This document shows positions 22,678-34,701 of a stretch of 64,000 bases of DNA, piece after piece. Under the pieces are notes generated by a model, which saw nothing but the letters and a program-made list of their open reading frames with translations, did no database searches and was not told the DNA's origin. Where the stretch lies: the NCBI GenBank assembly GCA_027924585.1, contig BSBM01000870.1, forward strand, positions 2,604,001 to 2,668,000. The letters are read 5' to 3'. This stretch comes from Larix kaempferi. Taxonomy: Eukaryota > Streptophyta > Pinopsida > Pinales > Pinaceae. Position numbers and translations under genes: made by a program. Positions within the stretch are counted from its first letter, which is position 1, and each line of letters opens with the position of its first letter.

Positions 22678-25191
22678 CATAATTCTAAATTTTAATTAGC
22701 ATAGAATAGGTAGATTTTCAGTTTTTTTTTTTAATTTTTTTTTTTTTCAATAAGTATGCTCTCCTCCGCGCTTAGTGCGATCTGAGGATCAGAAATAGGA
22801 TGGCTATAACGATTTTCAGAGAGAATAAAGATGCTCTAATTATTTTTTTTAGATCTCCATTTGCTAACAAAAATAAATGGCCTGCAAAAACTACATGCTG
22901 AAACTGTAAAAATCATGCTGTTATAGCTGTAGCTAAAACACCACCCAAACAGTGTCACGTCTATAAGCTTCTCGTCGATTGGAGTCACAGCAATGCCATA
23001 TTTTTGCTTTTGTTTTGTCGGTGCCTGGAACTAAGCCTGCAACAAAACATGAAACATTAATTCTGCAACAAACAATTGAATAAAATTATGAGCGGAATAA
23101 AACAACAATTAAAACGTGTGAGAGAAAAGGATGTGACATGAAACTATGAATGAGAGCATAAAGGGATAAGGGATCAAAATTTCTCTAATCATTAGGTTTT
23201 CCAAAATAAATCTCGAAATCGGTATGGATTTGTTTGGAACTAGATCTTCGATTATTTGTCTTCAACTGAATCTTGAATCCTGAAGCTACTATTTTCTGAT
23301 CGTCAAAACTCTTAGTCCAGCAGGGATAGCCAACTGGAAATTATGGGCAAATCTAATATAGCATAAATTTCTACTACTTCAAATGCCATGCACTATCATC
23401 CAACGTCTTTGCAGTCGATTTAATTTGTCTATCCTTATCTTTTCACGGTAATCTGCTCCTGGGATCTTTCCTTAGAAAATTTTAGTCAATTCGTCATGGA
23501 CGTTGCCAAACCAAAAATCTACAAAACAATAAAATCATTCAGATTTGAAGCTCTTTCCTCAGTCTAAAACGAATAAAAACAACGCAAATAATTACAATTC
23601 TGGTTGTTGCGAATCCCTTTCTGGCTGTTTCAACTGCCTGGAATTCCTCACGCATCTGCTAAACTTGGGTTGTGAATCGTCCAACTCATAAATGCAGAGA
23701 CGAGGTAAGCTGATCCATTTCTAGATTCATATCCCGAAAGGAAAATTATGACCGATATGATTGCAACAATAATAATCATTTAATTTATGTGATCAATATT
23801 CATCTCGTATCTTCCACGTAGGATCCACTTGTACGTCCAATTGAACAAAGAGATTTTTTCGTCGGTGGTTGCAAAACTAAATCCAATTTATCCTTTGATT
23901 GGGTATCAATTTAATTTGCTGCAATCTTCTTGCCAATTCATCTCTTCCAGACTTAAACAATGATCTTAATCTACGGTACTTTTTCTAACTGTCACGATAT
24001 TTCGGCTTGCCCAAATTTGATTTCACGAGAAAAGATCCATTGGCTAGAACACGATGGTTACCTAATGCAATCCTATCACTGGCTAAGTGATGCATTCGAA
24101 CAGCTTGGGGGAGAAGATCTCCTTCTTTGATGATCCAGAAATAACCTTGGTATATCAGTTCCCAAAACAAAACATGGCAGGCCGCGACCAATTGCAGTCA
24201 GAGTTGATCTATGATCTGGTCGGTTTGCATCCACGGGAAAACTTGTTTAAGTGCTCGAGCCTGTGTATTTCAGGCTTCACTATTTTGGTTTCAATTCATT
24301 CTAGAGGAAGCAAGTGGCGGCGATTATCTATAATCAACCCTAATCAATCAAATGAACAGTTCTCTGCAATTATGATAGCCAAATATCCACTATAGATAAA
24401 AACAAAACTGATGTTTTTACCATTGCAGATACAGAATCTAAGTTACCATGCAGGAGAAAATCCTGTAAAAGAGATTGAATGATCGTTATTCTCACATGCA
24501 TGAATTTTTTTTTTGAATTGAACTCGGGTGATGATGGAGCCAGTGGTGATGACAGATGTTTTGGTGGTATGCGCATAAATGTTTCCAAGGTCGATGGCAC
24601 GCCTGGTCGATAATCTTGTCCACTAGCTTGCAAGTTATGAACTTATGACAATGAGAAAGTTATCATCACTTTACGTCTGGCACCAACAGTCTGTAAAAGA
24701 GAATGCTCTGCAAAAATCTTGATGCCGCCTGATGCCGGCCAGCATGTGAATAACACAGACAGCAGCGAACAATTTGGTAAGGAGGTTCAGAATGAATATG
24801 ACAGTAAAATTAGTTTCAGGAAGCCACAACTCTTTGAAAATAACATAAGTGGAAGTTTGACATGAAATTACAATGGAAAAGCCGTGACTGGTATTGTCAA
24901 AAGTTCTGAAGTAAAATCCAGCTCCGAAGTAGAAGAGATATGGGATTTTTCGAATGAGGAAACTCAATCAATTTGGAAAATAAAAAAAGGGTTGATAACT
25001 AGCAGCGTTACGAGTTTATCTAGCTAAAGAACCAATCGTAGGGGGGCCGCATTCCTTATGGTTCTCCCAGAGCTGCCATCGATTCATTCTTGAAGAGCCC
25101 AGGTACCTCGTTGAAGCTGTATGTCTTGACTGGATTTCATAGAACCGGGAATCAACGAAGAAACTAGATTCGCCATGACCGCCAGGTAAAA
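22678..25191 (+). other. LARD interior of unknown origin, possibly captured gene sequence
   Basis: No retroviral domain is present. Between about 24090 and 25185 the plus strand has long open stretches with few stops: 24087-24395 in one frame, then a frame from 24521 reading DDGASGDDRCFGGMRINVS and later YNGKAVTGIVKSSEV. Base composition is less AT-biased here. This could be a decayed captured gene, but I do not recognise the protein. A splice-donor-like GCCAGGTAAAAATG ends the stretch near 25190. Confidence 0.35.
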
Positions 25192-25372
25192 ATGCATTTC
25201 ATTTTATTTGAATTTGATTTTCTAAACACATATTTTTCCGGCATTCTATATTTTTTGATGCTCTCACACAAAATTTGCAGGAGGATTAGTACTCACATTT
25301 TTCAAGTTTCGAAGACAATCACATTTCATGCAAAAATTATTTTCGAGAAATTTTCAAAAACACATGCTTTGA

Positions 25373-25820
25373 TTGAACAGCTGCGCGTTGAACAGCTGCG
25401 TGTTGAACAGCTGCGTATTGAGCAGCTGCGCGTTGAACAGCTGCACGTTAAACAACTGCATATTGAACAGCTGTGTATTGAACAGCTGCGCGTTGAACAG
25501 TTGCACGTTAAACAACTGCGTATTGAACAGTTGCGCGTTGAACAGCTACGTATTGAACAGCTGTGTATTGTATAGCTGCGCATTGAACAGCTGCGCATTG
25601 AATAGCTGCGCATTGAACAACTGTGCATTGAACAACCATTTAAGTATAGCTACGCATTGAACAGCTGCGCGTAGTGTAGCTGCACATTGAATAGCTGCGT
25701 ATTGAACAGCTGCGCGTTGAACAGCTGCGCGTTAAACAGCTGTGCATTGAACAACCATTTGAGTATAGCTGCGGATTGAACAGCTGCGGATTGAACAGAT
25801 GCGCATTGAACAACTGCGCA
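25373..25820. repeat. 15-bp minisatellite (ATTGAACAGCTGCGC), about 30 units
   Basis: Units of 15 bases with a central CAGCTG palindrome repeat about 30 times, varying mainly at CpG and neighbouring positions (CGC/CGT/TGT/CAC). Two copies of the interrupting segment GAACAACCATTTRAGTATAGC (about 25630 and 25747) mark a higher-order unit of about 117 bp. Because 15 is a multiple of three, stop-free frames run on both strands and translate as EQLRV or LNSCA pentamers. These need not be genes. Confidence 0.95.
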
Positions 25821-27943
25821 AGCGCAACAGCAACAGGTAACAATGTCTTTTATTTTTAATTTGCCGCATTAATACTTATTTATGCATGTTATATTTTTGA
25901 AAATCTGACAGTTTTCATGCAGAATTGGTACTAAGTTTCTTTTCAGATTCACAGACGATCATTTTTAATGCTGCAGTGATTCTAAAAAAAAAAATAAAAA
26001 AAAATCAGAGAAAACATGATTTGTTGATAGCTTGAAAGAGCTGCTTCTCATCGCACATTTCATGACATTTGCAGTTACACAGAAACCAATTGCGTCATGA
26101 TTTGTTTACCCACATTTCTCCTTCAAAGCACATTAGTCATCCATGTTGGAGTCCAATATTCCATTGCCTTATCTGTCATGACTTCACACATGCCTATTTT
26201 TCTGAATTGCACACAGTTTACCCCATTTTTCAGTTCATCTTTCTCCTCGCAAATAAAACCATTCCGCTCCCTATCCATAATTACATTCCCTTTCCATAAG
26301 CACTGTTGCTGCTGAGATCTTTCCTATAGTGCTACCAATCTTTTTGTAAAAACTCGCGTTGACTGATGTAGGATTCCTTAAGGCCTACCTTTCAACAAGT
26401 CTTGCCCCATCGACCTCAGCACCTTATCTGGGATATAGACTAGAGTCCATTTTGAGTACCTAGAGGCTTGCATGCCTTAATGGCAAGTTCTCTCGCTGAC
26501 AATCATGGGAATACATCAATGTCCCTTGATCATCAGATCTTGCAAGTGGCTCGACCTCAGCACATCCATTCGCACTTCGCAAGATGTACTCGGGTACCTT
26601 GGCACTCATTGACATCAATGGTGAGTTGCTTCGCATTGGTTAACGGCATTCATCAATGGTCGGTAATCCAGTGATTTCTCTTCATGCTCGACATCGACAC
26701 ATCCATTCGCATGATTAGAATCAGGTTTGTAGCGGATGAAGACTATACACTTTTTCCTGATTCCCTCAGTAGTTACAATAGCTTGAATTCATCTATGAGA
26801 ATCTGACAGTTCCACAGCACCAGTTCAGATGCCTCCACCTTCCATTCTCTGATTCAGCAGTGATAGTACTTGCAGTTAGCGCAGTTGCTGTTACAACCAT
26901 CATTGTTATAGCAGTTGTTGTTACGGCAGTTACATCAGTTCCGGCGGTTGTTGTTTTAGCAGGTCCAACACTTGTTGTTACAGTAGTGCTGCTACAGTAG
27001 CAGTCACCTTTCACATGTTCCTACAACAGTGTCATCTTTCACGTTACAACAACGACGCCATTCACAGCTACATTTTTATGATCCTACAGCAGTGACACCT
27101 TCCATCTTCCAGCCGTCGCAGTTCCATATTCTTTCTGCCAGCCGTTACAGTAGTTGCAGCTACAGTATTAGTCACAATTTTCTACTCCAGCAGCTGCAAC
27201 AACTACATTCCTATTGCATAGTTCATCTACATTTTGGGTAAGTGGAGGTATGTTGTTTTCTAAGCTTTGATCATGAAATTCATTCTATGCTGACTTGAAT
27301 ATTTTGGAAAATTCCCTCACCACACTTCATTTCGTTTTCCCTTCCATGACCTACACTATGTTGCGTGAGGGCATGCAACCGATTCAGTTGGGGAGGGGGA
27401 ACTATTGTCATAATCACCACATTTTTCCTTTATCATCATTCCATTTTCATCCCATTTACCATTCCCAAAAATTTCTTTTCCAACAATCCCCTGATGCACT
27501 TTACTTCATGCATTGATATACATTGGCATGATTCATACTAAATTGAGAAATGGCTTTCTTATACTCAGTGATGCTCTCTTATGCACATTGATAGTTTATG
27601 ATTTCCAGTGAAGTGTGTGGTTACAATTATTATCATAACAGCAAGCAAAAAAAAATAAAAAATAAATAAAAAAATAAAAAATAAAAAATAAAAAAATAAA
27701 AAAAAATGAATGTTGTTAACACAAGAACCAACATTCTTATATTCATGGTTGTTACACAAGAACCAACCATAGGAAAATGTCAGCTATTACTCATGAGCTA
27801 TTACTCATGTCTCCCACATATCTTGGAAACATTCATCATTAAAAAGACATCATCAATCAAAGCCAAAGTTTAAATGCCAAAGGTTCTTCAGAAGATCCAT
27901 GCATGGTTGCATGAGGACATGCAACACCTTCAGTTGGGGAGGA
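25821..27943 (+). other. LARD 3' internal region
   Basis: No protein family is recognised. From about 26810 to 27220 the DNA is rich in CAGTTGTTGTTAC-like words, a strongly diverged short-period repeat. An A-rich (AAATA)n tract lies at about 27645-27705. A purine-rich block matching the element's own polypurine tract sits at 27361-27400. Confidence 0.5.
27931..27943 (+). promoter_or_regulatory. Polypurine tract of the LARD
   Basis: CAGTTGGGGAGGA directly precedes the 3' LTR start TGTTAGG, as needed for plus-strand priming. Confidence 0.85.
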
Positions 27944-28888
27944 TGTTAGGACTCAGAAATGTCGTATTTTCATCCACCTTTCCCTTCACTATTCCTTACA
28001 TTTCATCGCCCTATTAAACCTTCACCATATCATTTGCATAAATACATTTGGGTTTCACATTATTATTTTCCACTTTATTCATTTTAGTATTAAGAGTGAA
28101 TGTATGATTAAATATTAGAAAATATACATGTTTTCATATATATATCTCAATTATGTGTGAGCTTTGTAATGTGTAGGAATATGTGAATGATTAAATCAAA
28201 GAGACTTCTCAAATATCTCTTACACCATTCCAAAGGAGATAATTATTCAAGCCTATTCTTAAGGAGAAGATCATGGAAGATTTGGTTGGCATATCTTATC
28301 TAGGATTCATGAGAGATATGTGGAGGATTTGAAGGCACCATATCTTGTAATAATAGGAAAGTGGTTGAGAGTAGTTGAGAGAATAATGGATATGTAATTA
28401 ATGCATTCTTATCTTTTTCTTAAGGACTCTCATGTATAAAGGAGAGTGCTCCTTCTCCATTCCATTAAGTTGGAATTAGGTTAGATTAAGCTTGTAAGAG
28501 GGTTGTAGTGAAGTTGGATTGGATTGGATTTTGTACTTGTTAGATTAATCTTTGATTTGAGATTCTTAATGTGATTTAAGCTTCCATTGTTATGCTTTCA
28601 TGTTTTCCATTTGATTATGGATTTATAGATGTGAGCTCACTTATGTCGTTGTTGTTAACTCTTCACATGTTGTATTTCTCTTATGCAATTTCCTACTTTC
28701 TTAGTTAGTGTTTCCATGCTTTTCTAGATTAATTTGATTTCAACAAATTAGATTAAGTTAGATTAGATCTACTTCAGTCCTGCACAAACAGTGCACGTGC
28801 TTCGTCAGTTTACGTACCCCGGATTGACAAGTAAATAGTTGGGCAACTTACTGCAACGTAATTATTACGACATATAACTCACCTAACA
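27944..28888 (+). repeat. 3' LTR of the LARD, complete (945 bp)
   Basis: Bounded by the perfect short inverted repeat TGTTAGG...CCTAACA. A TATA box is at 28435-28440. The last 626 bases match the truncated 5' LTR at about 99 percent by eye. Confidence 0.93.
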
Positions 28889-30197
28889 CTTCCCACTACA
28901 AATCCTGAAAATGCTCCGAGACCTACCTAGGAAGTTCATGAATTTGATTCCTCTCATTTTATTTCATTATATGAATGTATAATGCACATCAACAAGCCAC
29001 CCTTTCTCACTTATCTCCACATCATGAGGGAAAACAATGGTGTTGTTGACAAAATTTCCAACCAAGGATTAGGGAATAATCCAGGAATTGTGGGTTTTGC
29101 AAATAAACATAAGGTGTTTAAATGTATCCCCTAAAATCTCCTAACAATCCCTTGTAAGGTCGAAACAATTCGAAAGGAAAAAAAATTTCTAGGAACATAA
29201 AGCTTCCCCCATTCCCATCCTCGTGGGGGACATGTTGTGATCTGCATGATGGGGATGGATGCCCACTTCCTATAAGGGAAACCCTTTGCATGAGCCTTTA
29301 TTGCAACATGCCGCAAGTCCTCTCGCTACCAATATTTCACACAAGTTGCATTTATTCTCCATTAATTTAATGACTTATGTAGGGAAATAGTAGTCTTACT
29401 TGAGAATTCGATGACGATGATGCCATATACCAGAGAAATAGAAAATAAGCAAAATTTCTTTGTTGGTTGAGTTGTAATGAAATAGGTTATGTTTAAGGAG
29501 AAAAACTAGGAGTCTCAAAATTTTTTTGGCATATAAACTAGTAGAGCTAATGAAATTTGATTTAATTAGTCAACAATTGGTAAAATATGGTAAGGCACTA
29601 AGGGATATTAATTATTGATATGAATTTTCTTGATGAAGTGGATTTTTTTTTGTAAAAGGATGTTAATAAGTATAGGGGTTTAGAAGTAAAATAAAAATAA
29701 AAAAAATGACACAATTGATTTAAAAGTAGGGGGGTTATTAGACGTTTGCAAAACACATATGTTTGGAATAAATTTTACTAAGTGAAATATTGCAAGCATC
29801 CCCAAAGAAACTACATACATGAGTGCAACAAAAAAGTGAAATGCAAGAAAGTATGATGCATACAAAGTATTGCAAGTAAGTGTGATGCAAATGCATGTAG
29901 GATATATGGATACGAAAAAACGAAATGAGCATATGGGATGTCGATAATGACAGAGGGACATTGATAGGAACAAGAGCACCACAATAAGCATGGACATGGA
30001 TCCTACATGGAAGGTATGCACATTAGAGGAGAGTGTGTGATAGAAGTGAGGCAATTCAAGTAGGTTTAAGCACATGTTAGACAATTATGCAAAAAAAAGA
30101 CATTATAGAAATCATGCACAACAATGATGAACATGAAAAGCACACATGATACATGGATATTTTGAAGGGGCATGGAAAGGTTGTGGTGGATACCAAT
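28889..30197. other. Unassigned DNA between two LTR elements
   Basis: AT-rich with no supportable gene. The longest ORF (29680-30084, minus) is hydrophobic and Cys/His-rich without a known motif. The sequence resumes at 42917 beyond the 12.7 kb element, which inserted at the CCAAT at 30193-30197. Confidence 0.5.
30193..30197 (+). repeat. Target site duplication CCAAT, left copy
   Basis: CCAAT directly precedes the 5' LTR and is found again at 42917-42921 directly after the 3' LTR. A 5-bp duplication is the usual signature of plant LTR element integration. Confidence 0.9.
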
Positions 30198-30902
30198 TGT
30201 TAACACCTAAAAAGTGCTCACTAGCTCATTTCCTTATTCACATGACCCATTTGTCCACTTTTTCCACCATCTGAGCCTCTAAAGCCAGCAAAAGGTCACC
30301 AAAAGACCTTAATACACCCCTTTTCCCACTCAAAAAGATTATTTTTCCTAAAAAAGAATAAAAAACCCTCAAAAAGGGTCCAAAATTCTCAGAAATATTA
30401 AAAAGAGAATAAAAATATTAATTTTATTCAAAAAAGGAAAAAGGAGGGAAAAGTACCTAAACCATGTTGGTCAATACCATTGGTTTCCACAAAACCACAA
30501 TGGTATTCCCCACCACCAAAACCTATAAAAAGGTGGTAGGGGCTCCTCATTTCACATCCATCCATATTCCTATCCTCATGTTGCCAAAATCTCCCTTGAG
30601 CTTTTGGCCATTGTAGCAACCTTGGATAAAGGACCCTTTGGAGTTTGGAGCTGCTCACCCTTGGAGCTTCTCAACTATCTTCATCAATCGAAGGTATTCT
30701 TATTGCAAGAACTTGCTTGCCCCCATTTTCAATACAAAAATTATTTTTTATATTTCTTGTTCTTGTTTTTTAATTCAAAAATGCACATGCTAGTTTAGTT
30801 TAGATTTAGATTTAGTTTATTTTTTTTGCTTAATATTGAAACTGCTGCTACTAGTTAGCAGGTGCCCATTGCACTAAGCTTGGTTGCAAAACCAAGCCAA
30901 CA
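30198..30902 (+). repeat. 5' LTR of the 12.7 kb element
   Basis: Starts TGTTAACACC and ends GCCAACA. A TATA box (TATAAAA) is at 30524-30530. It aligns over its whole length with 42213-42916. Confidence 0.95.
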
Positions 30903-30907
30903 GTTTT

Positions 30908-30921
30908 TGGCGACTCCGCTG
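30908..30921 (+). promoter_or_regulatory. Primer-binding site
   Basis: TGGCGACTCCGCTG begins five bases after the LTR end. It resembles the PBS reported for Ogre/Tat elements (tRNA-Arg type, from memory); the tRNA identity is not certain. Confidence 0.75.
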
Positions 30922-31134
30922 CTTTTGAATTTTAGATCTCACTTTTGCTTTAGATCTTAGTTTTTAAAAGTATTAGTTAGTCTATTTCATAGATCTGCCA
31001 CCCTAGACAGCAAATCCATTGCTGTTCTAGATCTTGGCCCATTTTCTTGCCATTAACAGCCCGAAATTCTCAATTTTCGGGTTCGTTTTTCGGCGTCCGC
31101 GTACGGCTTTCGCCTCACGGATTTTTGCCCAACA

Positions 31135-31385
31135 GTCGCGCAGCTCATCGCGAATGCACGGCCCTTTTCCGTGCGGTTCACTGCGGCTTCGCAGCCAATT
31201 AGCGCGCTGCACATCACGGCTTCGCATACATTTTCCGCGCTGCACATCGCGACTGTGTGACAAAATCCTGCGCGGTCCATCGCGGCTTCGCGGCCGAAAC
31301 CCGCGCTGCCCATCGCGACTGTGTGATAGAATCCCACGCGGTCCATCGCGGCTGTTTTGTCAAAACCCGCGATGCCAATTTTTTC
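31135..31385 (+). repeat. CpG-rich minisatellite with CATCGCG core, leader copy
   Basis: Units of about 35-45 bases built from CATCGCGGCTTCG or CATCGCGACTGTGTGA alternating with CGCGCTGC/CGCGGTC. It is an island of CpG in AT-rich DNA. The same core recurs in the antisense-gene intron at 39262-39465. Confidence 0.8.
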
Positions 31386-31649
31386 CATTCGGCCGATCCG
31401 TTTAAAAAAATAATTTTTTACTGTATTTTCTGCCCACATAGCACATTTTACAGTACTAAAATTCCAGCATTGTTTACAACCATAGGAAAATTTTACTATT
31501 TAGAATGCACCTTTGAAAATTTCTTTTTAAAAATTTTCAGAAATTGAAAGAAGGATTTATTTGCATTTTATCTAGATTAAAATTTTTTGCTGTTTACTTC
31601 TTTGATTTTTTGCCCATAGCAATTTTTGAAAAAGAAATCAATTTATTTC

Positions 31650-31885
31650 AAAGAAGTCAATTATTTGCTTTCCTATTTCAAAAGATCCTTTGTTTTTTGA
31701 ATAGTCTTTACAAAGCATTTAAATCTCATTTATTGAAGAAGTCATATTATTTGCTTTCCTATTTCAAAAGATCCTTTGTTTTTTTAATAGTCTTTGCAAA
31801 GCATTTAATTTCCATTTATCGAAAAAGTCATATTATTTGCTTTTCTATTTAAAAAAATCCTTTGTTTTTTGAATACTTAGCGTTT
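31650..31885 (+). repeat. Leader triplicate, period about 95 bp
   Basis: TATTTGCTTTCCTATTTCAA followed by a TCCTTTGTTTTTTGAATA-like stretch occurs three times, the third copy more diverged. Confidence 0.85.
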
Positions 31886-32959
31886 AGTTTTTCAATTTCA
31901 GTTTAAAATACCACACGTGCACCCACTCAAACACATAATTTAAACTGAGCCTTAAAACTTACCCTAACTTCAACCCACTTTTAACCCCCCTTGGGGAACA
32001 CTAAAAGAACTTTGTAGCTAGGTAGTATTGAGGGGATAGGTGTTCCAATAACACCCCTCAGTTATTACATCTGAGACATAGCTGTTGTCCATTAGGGAAC
32101 CAAAATCTCCTAGTATTTGTTGGCATGGTCATAACCAGTTTATCGGAAAGCCTCTCCCCTAGGAGGGTTGAAGTCGTGAGGATGGTTCTGGAAGTCTGAG
32201 TGGAATACCGAAAATCCATTCAGTAACCGAAGGCTACCATTCCCAGTTCTCGGGATATCCCTGTATGGGGATATTGCGGTAAAAGGACCAAACGATAGAT
32301 TTACCTTTTCTGGACATGTCATGAACGGAGTATCCTAGTTGCCATTCTTTAGGATTGATTACTCGGTGTCCCTCCCGGTAGGGGGATATCTAGCCGTTGA
32401 CTCAACACTCAATATTTTATGACTTGGATTTCATCACCTTGCAGAGAATATCGTTTGTTGGTTCACAATACTTTTAGTTAGGTGTTTGCATGATACAATC
32501 CACCTTTGGTCTAGTAGCACCTATTTTTTCTAGAAGCTGTTTGCATGTTGGTACTCTGACCATTTTTTGCATCCCTCCACTTATTATAGCACAACTACTA
32601 CAATAAGTGCTTTTTGAGGTTGATTTTTTGGCCTGAGAGCCTTCATTTTCACTCCCCTTCTTGCACCCTTGGTTGCATTAGGGTTTTGAGTTTTTTATAC
32701 ATTACCATTTTACACATAAGATTTTTTCACAAAAAACTTATTTCTCACCATTGAGAATTTTAGACTCTCTCGTCGTCTTCAGGGTGAACTCCCAGAGTTC
32801 AGTCTACTTCGCTCGCCACGTCACCAATGCCGAGCCTTATCCCTTGACTCGACACATCGTCGGTCAAACAGACAGTCATCCGATTCTGACACGCCTCACT
32901 TCACATCTGATTTTGAGGCAGAATCCGAAAACCCTACCGAGTTGTTACCAACCAACCTC

Positions 32960-34701
32960 ATGGCTGGGACACAATTCGACCCACTTTTTACCAGCACCAT
33001 AGGTGAGACATCCACAGACCCTTCTACTGCAGTGCCATCAATGGCAACAACCACCCCGCTGGGTATGCCTAATATGGGGGACACTCCATTTTAGGGATGC
33101 CCAACACAGGACCACCTCCTATTACGGGTATGCCGAACATAGGGGTCACACCCCCTCTCGTTTCCACAACCCATATCCCAGGAATCCCTACTGTTATTCC
33201 TAACCCTAGTGTAACCCATGTTGCACTAGGAAACGCTGGCCCATACCAGACCACAGCTATTAGAGGACACATACCTTCAATACCTAGCATACCTTTAGGC
33301 GCTACTGGACCCCCACATCATACCACTATGACTGGTCATGTCCCAATCACTATGCCACATTCATCTGCTAGCTTACCATACATGGAAAGTCTGAACTTAC
33401 CAGACTTAGCCAGGTTAACCAATGATTCGATCAGACACGACCCTGTGTGGCCTCACATGCCCACCAAACTCCCCTCCGACATCCCTAAGTTTGAGGGCAA
33501 GGCAGGTGAGGACCCCCAGAACCATATCATGTCCTTCCATCTATGGTGTTCCTCCAACTCCATAGTGGACGACTCTGTCCGCCTCCGTCTGTTACAGCGC
33601 ACCTTCACTGGCTCTGCAGCTAAGTGGTATATCGAGCAGCCCCATGAGACCCATGCCACCTTTACCTCCCTTGCCTTGACCTTCCTGCAGTTCTTCCAGT
33701 TACCTGTCCGCTATGATGTGGGAGTTGAGATCCTATTGTCTTGCAGACAGAACACGGCCACCCACATCACTGACCACATTCATGAGTGGCGTCGACGCCG
33801 AAGCCTCTGCAAAATCAAGTTAGACGACCACATCTTCTTAGATTGGTTTCTCAAATCTCTCCTCCTTCTCATCGCCAAGGATGTGGCATCCGAACAACCC
33901 CAGTCTGAAGAAGAGGCCATCCTCAAAGCCCAACAGTTTGACCTCATTTACGCCCAGTCGAATTATCTGTATACCATTATACCAGACGCCCCTCGGGGTG
34001 AGTCATCCCAACATGATGCGCCGGGGGCATCCCATGCCGCTGACAGCATCATTGGTCGTATGGCCTCGCATCCCCAACCCTTTTCCATTACACATCCTAG
34101 CCATGGTCCCGATCTTTCATGGGCTACATCTCAATCTGAAGAAACCAGTTCATATGCTCCCATGGCACATCACCACCATACCCACGGACCTTCATGTCCA
34201 CCTCAGTGCTTCGGTCATGCACCACCTGCATACGCTCCCCCAGCCGCACCTCAACCAATGTATTACCCGCAGCAAGCTGCGACAGCTAGCCCAACACCTC
34301 CAATAGCTCAAGGTTACCAACAACCCCAGCAGGCAACTGGTCCACCTCCAGCCCCACCGACTTATTATCCACCACAACCTGCTCTCGCACCTGCGGTGAA
34401 CCAAAATCCTCCCACTGCTCAAGGGAAAGTGTACACACAACACAACACGCTGCAGAACAACCAGCGCAACCAGGGTGGGAAACCAAACCATGGAAGAGGA
34501 CGTAACTGAGGAAACAACCAACAACAACATCAAGGTCCTCCACCTCCCAATCCCCCACAAAATAACAACGCTGCTCCTCCTAACCAGAATCTGGATCGTA
34601 ATCCCAGGCAGCCCAAAAATAGTAACCTTAGAACAAACCATCCTTGTTCTATTTGCGGGGTCTACAACCATTACACACATGCTTGCCCACATTTGGAGTG
34701 A
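32960..34701 (+). pseudogene. gag: Gag of the 12.7 kb element, with CCHC zinc knuckle
   Basis: The start ATG 32960 (MAGTQFDPLF) is in frame 2. A one-base shift near 33090 moves to frame 1, which holds the long ORF 33097-34509. An N-terminal Pro/Gly/Met-rich repeat region (MPN-G, IPG/IPS) precedes the retrotransposon Gag core from about 33470: IPKFEGKAGEDPQNHIMSFH, then LLQRTFTGSAAKWY. The C-terminal part is Pro/Gln/His-rich. Past a TGA at 34507, a CCHC knuckle (CSICGVYNHYTHAC) is encoded at 34645-34686 before another TGA at about 34699. Gag forms the particle that packages element RNA. The copy is broken, but its domains are clear. Confidence 0.87.

Larger units (their letters stand above)
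21225..28888 (+). mobile_element. Non-autonomous LTR retrotransposon (LARD-like), 5' LTR truncated
   Basis: The partial 5' LTR (21225-21850), tRNA-Asp-type PBS, 6.1 kb internal region, polypurine tract and full 3' LTR (27944-28888) are all in register. The 626 bases present in both LTRs show about seven substitutions and no gap by eye, so the insertion is fairly young. No Gag, protease, RT, RNase H or integrase motif appears in the interior on either strand. It must therefore have been copied and inserted by proteins of another element. The first 319 bases of the 5' LTR are replaced by unrelated sequence. Target duplications cannot be tested because the 5' end is lost. Confidence 0.88.
30922..32959 (+). 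other. Leader of the 12.7 kb element
   Basis: Two kilobases between PBS and Gag. It contains a CpG-rich minisatellite (31135-31385), a roughly 95-bp triplicate (31650-31885) and otherwise nothing recognisable. The Gag frame stays open upstream of ATG 32960 to about 32740, so translation may start earlier or follow splicing. Confidence 0.6.

Noticed and set aside
25192-25660. Pentapeptide-like repeat proteins on both strands
   Set aside because: They arise only because a 15-bp repeat unit is a multiple of three; no start context or flanking domain supports a protein.
25373-25820. CRISPR-like array
   Set aside because: Units are contiguous 15-mers without spacers, in a plant nuclear context.
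31034-31439. Arg/Ser/Cys-rich ORFs on both strands in the leader
   Set aside because: Products of the CpG-rich minisatellite; repeat periodicity explains the open frames.
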